This document shows positions 32,195 to 40,940 of a stretch of 64,000 nt of DNA, piece after piece. The translations under genes and the position numbers were made by a program. Position 1 is the stretch's first letter; each line of letters begins with the position of its first letter. Under the pieces are notes generated by a model. The model made no database searches. It was given only the letters and a program-made list of their open reading frames with translations, and had not been told where the DNA came from. This DNA is from Polaribacter huanghezhanensis. Lineage in GTDB: Bacteria > Bacteroidota > Bacteroidia > Flavobacteriales > Flavobacteriaceae. The stretch is taken from contig NZ_CP128595.1 of the NCBI RefSeq assembly GCF_030444335.1, positions 1,874,501 to 1,938,500 of the forward strand. Reading direction: 5' to 3'.

Positions 32195-32218
32195 AGCCTG
32201 CAAATGCAGGTTTTTTTA
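32195..32218. terminator. Bidirectional terminator
   Basis: Stem AGCCTGCA / TGCAGGTT with A-run before and T-run after, placed between the convergent DUF5362 and CCC-motif genes. Confidence 0.85.
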
Positions 32219-32221
32219 GTT

Positions 32222-32545
32222 TTAAAATTCTAACATTTTTTCTTGTAATAAAGTAGGGTCTTGCAGTGCTTCCCAACCAATAACAGTAAGAATATAAACG
32301 ATAAACCCTAAGTAAATAAGATTTAAAATAATACCGATAATACTAAGTATTTTACCTGTGGTAACATTAGAATATCCGGTGTAGTTTTCTGGAGTTTCTA
32401 AGTAAATTTTCTTTGCGCTATTTGCTAAAACTAACGCGATAATTCCTAGAATTAACCCTATAATTCCATAGCAACAGCAGGTTATTATTGAGATAATTCC
32501 TAATACTAAGACTGTTGTTGAGTTTGGTAATTTTTGTTTTTCCAT
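32222..32545 (-). CDS. CCC-motif membrane protein (DUF4190-like)
   Basis: 107 residues. Two membrane helices: the first contains the Cys triplet in SIITCCCYGIIGLILGIIALVLA (about 19-41), the second is IGIILNLIYLGFIVYILTVIG. The CCC cluster and the YSNVTTGKILSIIG segment are typical of a Bacteroidota family without a known role. It forms a minus-strand cluster with DUF2752 and YbaB. Confidence 0.85.
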   Translation of the reverse strand: MEKQKLPNSTTVLVLGIISIITCCCYGIIGLILGIIALVLANSAKKIYLETPENYTGYSNVTTGKILSIIGIILNLIYLGFIVYILTVIGWEALQDPTLLQEKMLEF

Positions 32546-32559
32546 AATGTATAAAGTGG

Positions 32560-32853
32560 TTAAAAGAGTTGATTCATTTTTATAAAATAGCTAATCACAA
32601 TAATTAAAACATTTATTGAAGCTAAAGTAAGAATAATTTTTCTTCCGTTTTTAAACGTGTATTTCCAATGCAATAAAGCAAAAACAGCAAGAATTATTAA
32701 GGTATAAATTGCAGGATACATTTTAAAAGCTTCTGCAAAATCGCCTTTTAGTAAAAATAAAAATGCGCGCTGAAATCCACAACCTAAACAATCAACTCCA
32801 AAGAGTTTTTTGTTTAAACAGGGCAATAAGTAATCTTCTGTTTGTAAGTACAT
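32560..32853 (-). CDS. DUF2752 membrane protein
   Basis: 97 residues. The family motif [22 protein letters not shown] (Cys-x2-Cys-Gly-x-x-Arg) is followed by two membrane helices (about 42-58 and 72-92). Members are small inner-membrane proteins of unknown role. Its start overlaps the end of the YbaB frame by 40 bp; the overlap arises because the YbaB frame runs past the place where relatives stop. Confidence 0.85.
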   Translation of the reverse strand: MYLQTEDYLLPCLNKKLFGVDCLGCGFQRAFLFLLKGDFAEAFKMYPAIYTLIILAVFALLHWKYTFKNGRKIILTLASINVLIIVISYFIKMNQLF

Positions 32854-33140
32854 AAAAGTTGTTTAAATAAATCCATTCCAGGAATAGTTGGCATTCCGCT
32901 TTTAGCAGCATTGGCTAATTCTTGTTCATTTATTTCGGATGCTTTTTTAATAGCGTTATTCAGCGTAACAATTAAATAACCTTCTAATTCTTCTGCATCA
33001 TTTAGCAAACTGTCATCAATTCTAATCGCTTTTAGTTCTCTATTAGCTGTAATTGTAAGGTGTATTTTTTCGTTTGATGAGGTTTCATCAATCAACATAT
33101 GATCTAAGCGTGCTTTTGTTTCTTCAACTTTTTGTTGCAC
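32814..33140 (-). CDS. YbaB/EbfC nucleoid-associated protein, N-terminus cut off by an in-frame stop
   Basis: YbaB/EbfC proteins are small DNA-binding dimers. The remaining frame (from GTG 33140) shows [19 protein letters not shown] and [19 protein letters not shown], the family core. The true start is ATG 33182: it reads MFGDMSGMMGKLK and then TAA at 33143-33141 where relatives have a Glu codon, followed at once by GTG. Translation may restart at that GTG. The C-terminus is also about 15 residues longer than usual (DLFK then QLLCTY..), as if a stop TAA had become CAA. The gene may be decaying. Confidence 0.8.
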   Translation of the reverse strand: MQQKVEETKARLDHMLIDETSSNEKIHLTITANRELKAIRIDDSLLNDAEELEGYLIVTLNNAIKKASEINEQELANAAKSGMPTIPGMDLFKQLLCTYKQKITYCPV

Positions 33141-33246
33141 TTATTTTAATTTACCCATCATTCCAGACATATCTCCAAACATAATTCTATAATTTAGTAT
33201 TTGACACAAATTTACTACTTTCACAGGAAGTAAAAAATTTAAAAAA

Positions 33247-35412
33247 ATGAGAAAGATATTGTTTTACACTACAGCATTTAGCCTTATTTTTGCAACCGCT
33301 TGTAAAAATGATTCCATGAAAAATAAAGGTATTACACCACCAATTGCAGAAAAAATTCCAGTAGAAATTGAAACGCATGGTGATATTAGAATTGACAATT
33401 ATTTTTGGATGCGTTTGTCTGATCAGCAAAAAAACGCCAAAGTAAAAGACGAGCAAACTACAAAAACGCTTGATTATTTAAATGCAGAAAACGATTATTA
33501 CGATCAAATAACATCTCATACAAATAATTTTAAAACGTCTTTGTTCGAAGAAATGAAATCTCGAATTAAAGAAGATGACGAATCTGTTCCGTATAAAAAG
33601 AATGGCTATTTTTACATTACGAAATACGAAAAAGGACAACAATACCCAATTTATACCCGTAAAAAAGCATCTTTAGATGCTAAAGAAGAATTGTTGTTTG
33701 ATGTAAATGAATTGGCAAAAGGACACGATTATTTCCAATTAGGCGGATTAAATATCAGCCAAAATAACGAGTTGGCAGCTTTTTCGGTTGATACAATTAG
33801 TAGGCGACAATATGTGCTTCACATTAAAAATTTAAAAACAGGAAAAGTTTACAACGATGTAATTACCAATACAAATGGTGGTTCAGTTTGGGCAAACGAT
33901 AATAAAACCTTGTTTTACACAAAAAAAGATCCTGTTTCTTTAAGAAGTTATAAGGTTTTTAAACATGTTTTAGGAACGAATGAATCTGATGATGTTGAAG
34001 TGTATCACGAAAGTGATGAAACATTTGGAATTGGAGTAGCAAAAACAAAATCAAATGATTTTATTGTAATTGCCTCTTATTCAACTTTATCAACAGAATA
34101 TAGAGTGTTAGATGCAAATAACCCTAACGGAAGTTTTAAAATTATTCAACCAAGAGAACGTAATTTAGAATATAGTGTTTCGCATTATGGAGATCATTTT
34201 TATCTGTTAACAAATAAAGATGGCGCTAAAAATTTTAAATTGATGAAAACTCCAGTCGATAAAACTTCTAAAGAAAACTGGGTAGATGTAATTAAGCATA
34301 GAGAAGACACGCTGTTAGAAGATGTTTCTATTTTTAAAAACTATTTAGTACTAGAAGAACGTACTAATGGATTGAATAAAATTAGAATTAAACGTTGGGA
34401 CAATACCAAAGATTATTATTTACCTTTTGATGAAGAAACCTATACGGCAGATGTATATTCAAATCCAGATTTTGATACCAATACAATTCGTTATTCTTAC
34501 AATTCAATGACAACGCCAAGTTCTGTAATTGATTTTAATATGGATGACCAATCAAAAGAAATCAAAAAAGAACAAGAAGTTTTAGGAGGAAAATTTGATA
34601 AAAATAAGTACACGAGCAAACGTGTTTGGGTAGCCGCAAGAGACGGAAAAAAAATAGCGATTTCTTTAGTATACAGAAAAGATATTGAGATTAATGAAAA
34701 CACACCAGTATTGCAATATGCGTACGGTTCTTACGGTTATACAATTCCTGATGGATTTAGCACCACAAGATTAAGTTTGTTAGACAGAGGATTTGTGTAT
34801 GTTTTAGCGCATATTAGAGGAAGCGAATATTTAGGAAGAAATTGGTACGAAGACGGAAAACTATTAAAGAAGAAAAACACGTTTAACGATTTTGTAGATT
34901 GTTCTAAGTTTTTAATAGAAAATAACTATACATCGGCAAATCATTTATACGCAATGGGCGGATCTGCTGGCGGATTGTTAATGGGAGCAATTGCAAATAT
35001 GAATCCAGAATTGTACAACGGAATTATAGCGCAAGTTCCTTTTGTTGATGTAATTTCTACCATGTTAGATGAAAGTATTCCGTTAACAACGGGAGAATTT
35101 GACGAATGGGGAAATCCGAAGAACAAAGAATATTACGACTACATAAAAAGTTATTCTCCGTACGATCAAGTAAAAGCAAAAGCATATCCAAATATGTTAA
35201 TTACAACCGGTTATTGGGATAGTCAAGTGCAATATTGGGAACCTGCAAAATGGGTTGCTAAATTAAGAGAATATAAAACAGACGATAACATTTTGTTATT
35301 GCATACAAATATGGACGCTGGCCATGGTGGAGCATCAGGAAGATTTGATGCCTTAAAAGAAGTAGCTAAAGAATACGCATTTATGTTAGATTTAGAGAAT
35401 AAAATTGAATAA
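33247..35412 (+). CDS. Prolyl oligopeptidase-family (S9) peptidase lipoprotein
   Basis: 721 residues. A lipoprotein signal (FATAC, Cys19) is followed by the seven-bladed propeller (about 90-430) and the C-terminal alpha/beta-hydrolase. The catalytic Ser lies in [14 protein letters not shown], the Asp in the [13 protein letters not shown] region and the His in [12 protein letters not shown]. The sequence is closest to oligopeptidase B (trypsin-like specificity for Arg/Lys), with PNAGHGG-type ends. It should clip small peptides in the periplasm. It overlaps the next gene by 1 bp (TAATG). Confidence 0.93.
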   Translation: MRKILFYTTAFSLIFATACKNDSMKNKGITPPIAEKIPVEIETHGDIRIDNYFWMRLSDQQKNAKVKDEQTTKTLDYLNAENDYYDQITSHTNNFKTSLFEEMKSRIKEDDESVPYKKNGYFYITKYEKGQQYPIYTRKKASLDAKEELLFDVNELAKGHDYFQLGGLNISQNNELAAFSVDTISRRQYVLHIKNLKTGKVYNDVITNTNGGSVWANDNKTLFYTKKDPVSLRSYKVFKHVLGTNESDDVEVYHESDETFGIGVAKTKSNDFIVIASYSTLSTEYRVLDANNPNGSFKIIQPRERNLEYSVSHYGDHFYLLTNKDGAKNFKLMKTPVDKTSKENWVDVIKHREDTLLEDVSIFKNYLVLEERTNGLNKIRIKRWDNTKDYYLPFDEETYTADVYSNPDFDTNTIRYSYNSMTTPSSVIDFNMDDQSKEIKKEQEVLGGKFDKNKYTSKRVWVAARDGKKIAISLVYRKDIEINENTPVLQYAYGSYGYTIPDGFSTTRLSLLDRGFVYVLAHIRGSEYLGRNWYEDGKLLKKKNTFNDFVDCSKFLIENNYTSANHLYAMGGSAGGLLMGAIANMNPELYNGIIAQVPFVDVISTMLDESIPLTTGEFDEWGNPKNKEYYDYIKSYSPYDQVKAKAYPNMLITTGYWDSQVQYWEPAKWVAKLREYKTDDNILLLHTNMDAGHGGASGRFDALKEVAKEYAFMLDLENKIE

Positions 35413-36410
35413 TGACAAGAAATCAAAACACAAATAAAAATATTTTAGAACTCGTTGGGCAAACACCATTAGTTCAGTTAAACACCATTACAAATCACTT
35501 AAAAGGTTCTTATTTTGCAAAATTAGAATCGTTCAACCCAGGTCATTCTGCAAAAGACAGAATAGCAACGTATATTATAGAAAACGCAGAGAAAACAGGA
35601 CTTCTAAAACCTGGAGATACCATTGTAGAAACTACTTCTGGCAATACAGGTTTTTCACTGGCAATGATTTCTATGGTAAAAGGCTACAAATGCATTTTAG
35701 CAGTCAGTTCTAAAACATCTCAAGATAAGATTGACATGTTAAAAATAATGGGAGCAGAGGTGCATTTATGTCCTGTAAATGTTGCCGCAGACGATCCTCG
35801 CTCTTATTACGAAGTAGCAAAAAGAATTCATAAAGAAACTCCGAATTCCATTTACATCAACCAATATTTTAACGAATTAAATAGTGAAGCACACTACCAT
35901 TCTACAGGACCAGAAATTTGGAAACAAACCGAAGGGAAAGTTACACATGTAGTTGTTGCAAGCGGAACAGGAGGAACAATTTCTGGAATTGGGAAATACT
36001 TAAAAGAGCAAAATCCAGCAATTAAAATATTAGGTGTAGATGCGTACGGTTCTATTTTAAAAGGGTTTCACGAAACAGGAGAAATAGACGAAGAAGATAT
36101 TTATCCGTACAGAATAGAAGGTTTGGGTAAAAATTTAATTCCTACTGCAACTAATTTTGATGTAATTGACTGTTACGAAAAAGTAACAGATAAAGATGCT
36201 GCGCTTAGAGCTCGAGAAATTGTAGCCAAAGAAGGAATTTTTTCTGGATACACAAGCGGTGCTGTTCTTCAAGCGGCAATTCAGTACAACAATAAAAATA
36301 TGTTTGCAACTAATAGTGTTGTTGTATTGGTTTTTCCTGATCACGGATCTAGATATATGAATAAAATTTACAACGATTCTTGGATGCAACAGCAAGGGTT
36401 TATGGAGTAG
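35412..36410 (+). CDS. PLP-dependent cysteine-synthase-family enzyme, possible cysteate synthase
   Basis: 332 residues, fold type II. The PLP Lys lies in [11 protein letters not shown], the substrate loop is [11 protein letters not shown] and the phosphate-binding loop is [11 protein letters not shown]. The family makes cysteine or relatives by beta-replacement on an activated serine. Its direct neighbour is a serine palmitoyltransferase-like enzyme, so a role in making cysteate for sulfonolipids is plausible (inference). Ordinary cysteine or cystathionine synthase remains possible. Confidence 0.88.
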   Translation: MTRNQNTNKNILELVGQTPLVQLNTITNHLKGSYFAKLESFNPGHSAKDRIATYIIENAEKTGLLKPGDTIVETTSGNTGFSLAMISMVKGYKCILAVSSKTSQDKIDMLKIMGAEVHLCPVNVAADDPRSYYEVAKRIHKETPNSIYINQYFNELNSEAHYHSTGPEIWKQTEGKVTHVVVASGTGGTISGIGKYLKEQNPAIKILGVDAYGSILKGFHETGEIDEEDIYPYRIEGLGKNLIPTATNFDVIDCYEKVTDKDAALRAREIVAKEGIFSGYTSGAVLQAAIQYNNKNMFATNSVVVLVFPDHGSRYMNKIYNDSWMQQQGFME

Positions 36411-36494
36411 TGCTTGTTATATAGATGCGCATTTATTTGATTAACTCCTAAAAAAACAGTTAATTTGCACTCTCAAATTTGAAGAACAAAACAT

Positions 36495-37748
36495 ATGACG
36501 AAAGATTTATTTGAAAGAATAAAAGGTGATAAAGGACCATTAGGAAAATGGGCTGATAAAGCCGAAGGATATTATGTTTTTCCGAAGTTAGAAGGACCAA
36601 TTTCTAACAGAATGTCTTTTAACGGAAAGAAAGTTATTACGTGGAGTATTAATGATTACTTAGGATTGGCAAATCATCCAGAGGTGTTAAAAGTTGATGG
36701 AGAAGCTGCTAGAGAATACGGAATGGCGTATCCAATGGGCGCAAGAATGATGTCTGGTCATACTGTTTTTCACGAGCAATTAGAAAAAGAATGTGCAGAA
36801 TTTGTTGAGAAAGAAGCTGCTTATTTGGTCAACTTCGGTTACCAAGGAATGGTTTCTGCAATTGATGCGTTGGTCACTAAAAACGATATCATAGTATATG
36901 ATATGGATACGCACGCTTGTATTATTGATGGAGTTCGTTTGCATGCAGGAAAACGTTTTGTGTACAAACACAACGATATGGAAAGTTTTGAGAAAAACTT
37001 ACAACGTGCTACTAAAATGGCTGCTACAACAGGCGGCGGAATCTTAGTAATTTCTGAAGGAGTTTTTGGAATGCGTGGAGAACAAGGAAGATTAAAAGAA
37101 ATTGTTGCTTTAAAAGAAAAATACAACTTCCGTTTATTAGTAGATGATGCTCATGGTTTTGGAACTTTAGGGAAAGACGGAAAAGGAACCGGATTTGAAC
37201 AAGGAGTACAAGACGGAATTGACGTTTATTTTGCAACCTTTGCAAAATCGATGGCTGGTATTGGTGCTTTCTTTGCAGGAGATGAAGATGTAATACAGTA
37301 TTTACAATACAATATGCGTTCTCAAATGTTTGCAAAATCTTTACCAATGGCAATGGTAAAAGGAGCATTAAAACGTTTAGATATGTTGCGTACAATGCCA
37401 GAATTAAAAACAAAACTCTGGGAAAACACCAATGCTTTACAAGGTGGTTTAAAAAAGGCTGGTTTTGATTTAGGAACTACACAAACGTGTATTACACCAG
37501 TGTTTTTAAAAGGAGAAATTCCTGAAGCAATGGCAATGGTCAATGACTTACGTGAAAATTACGGAATCTTTTGTTCTATTGTGGTGTATCCAGTAATTCC
37601 AAAAGGATTGATCATCTTAAGATTGATTCCGACTGCAACACATACGCAAGAAGATATTGATGAAACAATTGCAGCATTTTCTGGAATTAGAACCAAATTA
37701 GAAAATGGTACCTATAAAAAGATTGCTGTTTCTATGATGGAAGAATAG
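36495..37748 (+). CDS. Alpha-oxoamine synthase: cysteate/serine fatty-acyltransferase
   Basis: 417 residues. It is a fold type I PLP enzyme of the KBL/SPT group: MTKDLFERIKGDKGPLGKWADKAEGYYVFP start, WSINDYLGLANHPEV, GMAYPMGARMMSGH, LLVDDAHGFGTLGKDGKG, and the PLP Lys in TFAKSMAGIGAFFAG. The family condenses an acyl thioester with an amino acid. In gliding Bacteroidota close relatives (for example Fjoh_2419 of Flavobacterium johnsoniae) act on cysteate to start capnine synthesis. A TTAATTTG box at about 36458 suggests its own promoter. Confidence 0.88.
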   Translation: MTKDLFERIKGDKGPLGKWADKAEGYYVFPKLEGPISNRMSFNGKKVITWSINDYLGLANHPEVLKVDGEAAREYGMAYPMGARMMSGHTVFHEQLEKECAEFVEKEAAYLVNFGYQGMVSAIDALVTKNDIIVYDMDTHACIIDGVRLHAGKRFVYKHNDMESFEKNLQRATKMAATTGGGILVISEGVFGMRGEQGRLKEIVALKEKYNFRLLVDDAHGFGTLGKDGKGTGFEQGVQDGIDVYFATFAKSMAGIGAFFAGDEDVIQYLQYNMRSQMFAKSLPMAMVKGALKRLDMLRTMPELKTKLWENTNALQGGLKKAGFDLGTTQTCITPVFLKGEIPEAMAMVNDLRENYGIFCSIVVYPVIPKGLIILRLIPTATHTQEDIDETIAAFSGIRTKLENGTYKKIAVSMMEE

Positions 37749-37940
37749 TTTTTCTATAGATCCTTTTTACACATCTAGCTAAAGAACAAAATTGATATTT
37801 ACGTTTTTCTGTAAAAGTTGTTTTTCATCTTTTTAAAAAGGATTGATTTTGCTTGTTAAGTAATTTTTTAAATTCCAATTTTATTTTATTCCAGCGATGA
37901 ATTCTAAGTAAATTTGGCAAAGGAAACTGAAGCTTATGCC

Positions 37941-37948
37941 TATATTTG
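37941..37948 (+). promoter_or_regulatory. -7 promoter box deciding the next start
   Basis: TATATTTG fits TAnnTTTG exactly. Transcription would begin near 37953, so the in-frame ATG at 37936 lies upstream of the transcript and cannot be the start. The gap 37749-37968 contains nothing else that I can name. Confidence 0.65.
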
Positions 37949-37968
37949 CAAAAAATAAAACCCTAATT

Positions 37969-38946
37969 ATGATGTCCCAATTGCTTTATAATCCTTTTAA
38001 AGAATTGATTTTTGACGAACATTTTTGCTTCCTTTCTGGAGTTTTAACGACCGAAAGCATGACCGTTTTTCCGAAATGGTTGATGGATCATTTTAAATTT
38101 GGTGATGAAAAAATTGAGATGATGGACAAAGCGAAATCATATCACTACGAAGATCTTAGATTGCCGTGTTCTGTTGAAGTAAAAAATGCTTTTGAAGAAC
38201 TAGATGTTAAGGTTGAAACCGCATATCAAAAAGGTTTTGAAGGAATGGACGCACTCGAAGAGGAATTGCTTTTTCAATGGACAGGCAGAATGGTTTATGG
38301 CTTGTTGTATTACGAAATGATTTACGAAAGAGACACGCAGCTAGCGCAAAACAAAACTTTTGAACTTTCTGAAACGCTTAGAAAACGTTTTGGGTATTTT
38401 CATTTGATGCTGCAATCTATTGTAGAGCCAATTACTTTTGTTGGACAAAAACCGTGGAGTATTGCCGTTTTTCCGCTTAAATATTCTTCAGATATTTTTA
38501 GCTATCGCGATGATGCTATCAATTTAATGTTTTCGTTTGGAGTAAATGGTTTTGGTTTTATAGCCTGTTTGCAAGACAATGGAGTAATAGCTGAGAAGCA
38601 CAAAGAAATTCTCGATAAAATGAAAGGACATGTGTTGCATCCTGTGCAATTTGAAGAATTGTACGCACGCTTTCATTATTCAGATTATATCTTACAACAC
38701 CAACCAGAATATAACGTTGAAAGCTTAGACGAAAACATTAGCATAGAAGTTGCAACCACTGGAGTGCAACCTGTTTTTGGGTTTTGGGACGAGAATATAT
38801 TTGCCCAATTGCTTTCTAATTATTGGCAAGTGTACGGAATAGAAAAAGAAGATATCCTTCAATTTCAAAAGCCGCCAGTAAGTTTTTTAGAAAACCCGTA
38901 TTCTAAAGATTTTATACAACCAGAAGCGATTAGTTTGCCGTTTTAA
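37969..38946 (+). CDS. Conserved protein of unknown function
   Basis: 325 residues (from the first of two adjacent ATG codons, 37969 and 37972). It is soluble, acidic and rich in aromatics: LLYNPFKELIFDEHFCFLSGVLTTESMTVFPKW, EELLFQWTGRMVYGLLYYEM, and C-terminal PPVSFLENPYSKDFIQ. No signal peptide, membrane helix or catalytic motif is recognised. It looks like a conserved flavobacterial protein. A cassette-like repeat starts 4 bp after its stop, so the gene marks the left edge of an insertion-prone site. Confidence 0.75.
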   Translation: MMSQLLYNPFKELIFDEHFCFLSGVLTTESMTVFPKWLMDHFKFGDEKIEMMDKAKSYHYEDLRLPCSVEVKNAFEELDVKVETAYQKGFEGMDALEEELLFQWTGRMVYGLLYYEMIYERDTQLAQNKTFELSETLRKRFGYFHLMLQSIVEPITFVGQKPWSIAVFPLKYSSDIFSYRDDAINLMFSFGVNGFGFIACLQDNGVIAEKHKEILDKMKGHVLHPVQFEELYARFHYSDYILQHQPEYNVESLDENISIEVATTGVQPVFGFWDENIFAQLLSNYWQVYGIEKEDILQFQKPPVSFLENPYSKDFIQPEAISLPF

Positions 38947-38949
38947 GAA

Positions 38950-39073
38950 ACGTGTTTGTATATGGGTTGTTGCGGCTGGCTAGCGATAAATTTAGTTAAT
39001 TAAAAACCAACATTGAATAATCACTGGATTTTTTCACCGGAAAAATTCGCCAGCAATGATGCATACACGTTGT
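38950..39073. repeat. Cassette-boundary palindromic element, copy A
   Basis: The left arm ACGTGTTTGTATATGGGTTG with TTGCGGCTGGC (38950-38980) pairs imperfectly with the right arm GCCAGCAATGATGCATACACG with TTGTT (39050-39073). The middle has TTTAGTTAATTAA and a CACCGG-centred short palindrome. The left arm is nearly identical to that of copy B, 650 bp away, while the middle differs. Confidence 0.75.
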
Positions 39074-39078
39074 TTTTA

Positions 39079-39585
39079 TTATAATCCAGAAATTTTATAA
39101 ATTCTAGAACAGATCATTGATACATTTAGTAAAAGTCTAAAATGGATTCCATTTATCGTTGTTTTTTCTGTTTTGCTTAGATCGTATTCAAACTTGTGTT
39201 TAGTACTCATCATTTCAACACCATTTTTTCCTCTAATCTTTTGAATGTAAGCTTCTTTAAAAAAAGTATCAAGTGTTTTGGTGTCATATTCAACATTGTG
39301 AGCAATTGAATTTCTTAATAAGTTTAGAAGTTTTAATAAACGATAAAGTTGTGAATTTCCGTTTTCAAAAAGTCCAAGTAGCTTTGCAATTTCTATTTTA
39401 TTGGAATATGTAAATCTAACTTTTTTGAAATTTACTTTCTTTTTTGCATATTCATTAATATAAAATTGAAGAGCCCTTTCAGTCATTAAGTGACCTTTCA
39501 AAATAAGGTTATCCATATCTTTACAAACCAAAAGATGGTCTACATATAAATCAATTCTAGATGATTCTTGGGTTTCTTTCTTCAT
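39079..39585 (-). CDS. HEPN-like protein in a repeat-bounded cassette
   Basis: 168 residues, helical. The block IAKLLGLFENGNSQLYRLLKLLNLLRNSIAHN has the form of a HEPN helix with the Rx4H ribonuclease signature (Arg91, His96). An earlier LKGHLMTERALQFYINEYAKK resembles the other HEPN helix. HEPN proteins are often RNases of toxin-antitoxin and antiphage systems, but the same LRNxxAH pattern also occurs in non-toxic HEPN-fold proteins. The gene lies between two long palindromic repeats and is the only gene there. Confidence 0.65.
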   Translation of the reverse strand: MKKETQESSRIDLYVDHLLVCKDMDNLILKGHLMTERALQFYINEYAKKKVNFKKVRFTYSNKIEIAKLLGLFENGNSQLYRLLKLLNLLRNSIAHNVEYDTKTLDTFFKEAYIQKIRGKNGVEMMSTKHKFEYDLSKTEKTTINGIHFRLLLNVSMICSRIYKISGL

Positions 39586-39597
39586 TTAATAATTATG

Positions 39598-39732
39598 CAC
39601 AACGTGTTTGTATATGGTTTGTTGCGTGTTTCAAGCAACTAATTTAGTAAATAATTAACGACCAAGAAAGTCCGCGAGGACTTTCGTAAGTAGGCAAGAA
39701 GCCAGCAATAAATTATATACGGTGTTGTAGGT
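39598..39732. repeat. Cassette-boundary palindromic element, copy B
   Basis: The left arm CACAACGTGTTTGTATATGG with TTTGTTGCG (39598-39626) and right arm GCCAGCAATAAATTATATAC with GGTGTTGTAGGT (to 39732) form a long imperfect hairpin. A perfect inner hairpin AAAGTCC-gcg-AGGACTTT lies at about 39667-39684. The arm ends CAACGTG..GTTGTAG resemble recombination-site ends. Confidence 0.8.
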
Positions 39733-39738
39733 AGTACT

Positions 39739-40752
39739 TTATAATTCATTCGGAAGTATAAATTGTTCTAAATCATATTTTGGAATTAATTCAATATTTT
39801 CCACGTCGTCTTTAATAGCTTTAAACCTTTCTATTAATATTTCTGCATCTGGAGCTTGAAAATAAACTCTCTTCAAGTTTTTCATTCCACCAATTATTTT
39901 TCTATCAATGTCTCTGTTGAAAAAAGGAAATGAATAGCCAATAACAACTAAAGCAACAGAATCTTTAGATGCTTCGATTGCCATTTCAACAATGCTTTTT
40001 TCAGGATTTTCCCTTTCCCAAGCAAATGAAAAATTCGAATAAATATTATTTAAATATATAGCTGCAGTATAATTTCTAACAATTTGATTTATAAAGTTTA
40101 TGTCAATTTCTACATTTAAATTTGTTGCGTACATATATTGTCTCCAACCATTGTCAGAGTATAAACCAGTTGTTCCGTTTAATTTATATATTCCAAATTT
40201 ATCTCTTTGATGATTGTCACCATATTTGTGATTAATATTCAATGATGTTTGAATATTTGAAATTTCACTTTGACCTGAATATTCAAGATAGGATAGTTCA
40301 AATTGGTAGTCATAATTCCAAGATAATATTCTTATGTTTTCTGGAAAATCATATAATTCATTATGAATTGAAGCAAAAAATGAATCATATCTTTTATCAG
40401 GTTGATTTATAGTTTGTTCGAAAATAAAGAAAATTGATAGAGCCACTTTAAGTTTGTCTAACTTTTTACGTTCTCTTTTTATAGTAAGTTTTTTTGCAAA
40501 AGTGTCCACACTTGCGTGTTTAGAACTCTCATCTAATAACCATTGTAAATCAGTTATCAATTCCTTTTGATAAACATTTTTTGATTCTAAATTTTTCAAC
40601 CCAATATCTGTAAATTTATCTTCAGCTGATAGTTGTAATTTTTCGCTATTTAATAAATCAATTAAACTTTTTAATCTGGATGGAATTTCATTTACTATTG
40701 GAAGAGCATTTCTACTTGCTCCGGCTCCAAATAAATATGCAATTTTATTCAT
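39739..40752 (-). CDS. SIR2-like domain protein, possible antiphage factor
   Basis: 337 residues. The N-terminal MNKIAYLFGAGASRNALP has the SIR2-like GAGAS motif (residues 9-13). ASVDTFAKKL and ILSWNYDYQFE (Asn146-Tyr-Asp) and the late VVIGYSFPFFNRDIDRKI are the other conserved elements of the SIR2_2-like group. Such domains hydrolyse NAD+ in defence systems (Thoeris, DSR and others). No second subunit is seen except the HEPN-like gene next door. It stands in its own repeat-bounded cassette. Confidence 0.85.
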   Translation of the reverse strand: MNKIAYLFGAGASRNALPIVNEIPSRLKSLIDLLNSEKLQLSAEDKFTDIGLKNLESKNVYQKELITDLQWLLDESSKHASVDTFAKKLTIKRERKKLDKLKVALSIFFIFEQTINQPDKRYDSFFASIHNELYDFPENIRILSWNYDYQFELSYLEYSGQSEISNIQTSLNINHKYGDNHQRDKFGIYKLNGTTGLYSDNGWRQYMYATNLNVEIDINFINQIVRNYTAAIYLNNIYSNFSFAWERENPEKSIVEMAIEASKDSVALVVIGYSFPFFNRDIDRKIIGGMKNLKRVYFQAPDAEILIERFKAIKDDVENIELIPKYDLEQFILPNEL

Positions 40753-40777
40753 AGTTTTTTCTCTTTCAGGGTATTTT

Positions 40778-40786
40778 ACCTACAAC
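40778..40786. repeat. Right-hand inverted end of the SIR2 cassette
   Basis: ACCTACAAC here is the exact inverse of GTTGTAGGT at 39724-39732, so the SIR2-like gene lies between 9-bp inverted repeats. The bases that follow (TCGTTATAAAG) resemble the arm of copy B weakly, so this may be a truncated third element. Confidence 0.6.
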
Positions 40787-40890
40787 TCGTTATAAAGTAA
40801 CTAAAGCTCTCTTTATCAATTTTTACATTAAAAATAAAACAAGTTACTGTTTTGTTTAGCATCTCAAATATAGCAAAATAAAGGCATAAA

Positions 40891-40919
40891 AAAAGCGCAT
40901 CCATGATGGATGCGCTTTT
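40891..40919. terminator. Terminator of the DEAD-box helicase gene
   Basis: AAAAGCGCATCCAT-g-ATGGATGCGCTTTT: a 10-bp GC-containing stem with A-run and T-run, symmetric on both strands, just after the helicase stop. Confidence 0.85.
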
Positions 40920-40940
40920 GTAGTATAGTTTAAAACTATT

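Noticed and set aside
38950..39732. True integron attC sites
   Set aside because: The arms end in CAAC/GTTG-like bases and fold like attC, but no integrase gene or attI is in the window, and the canonical R-prime/R-double-prime pairs are not clear.
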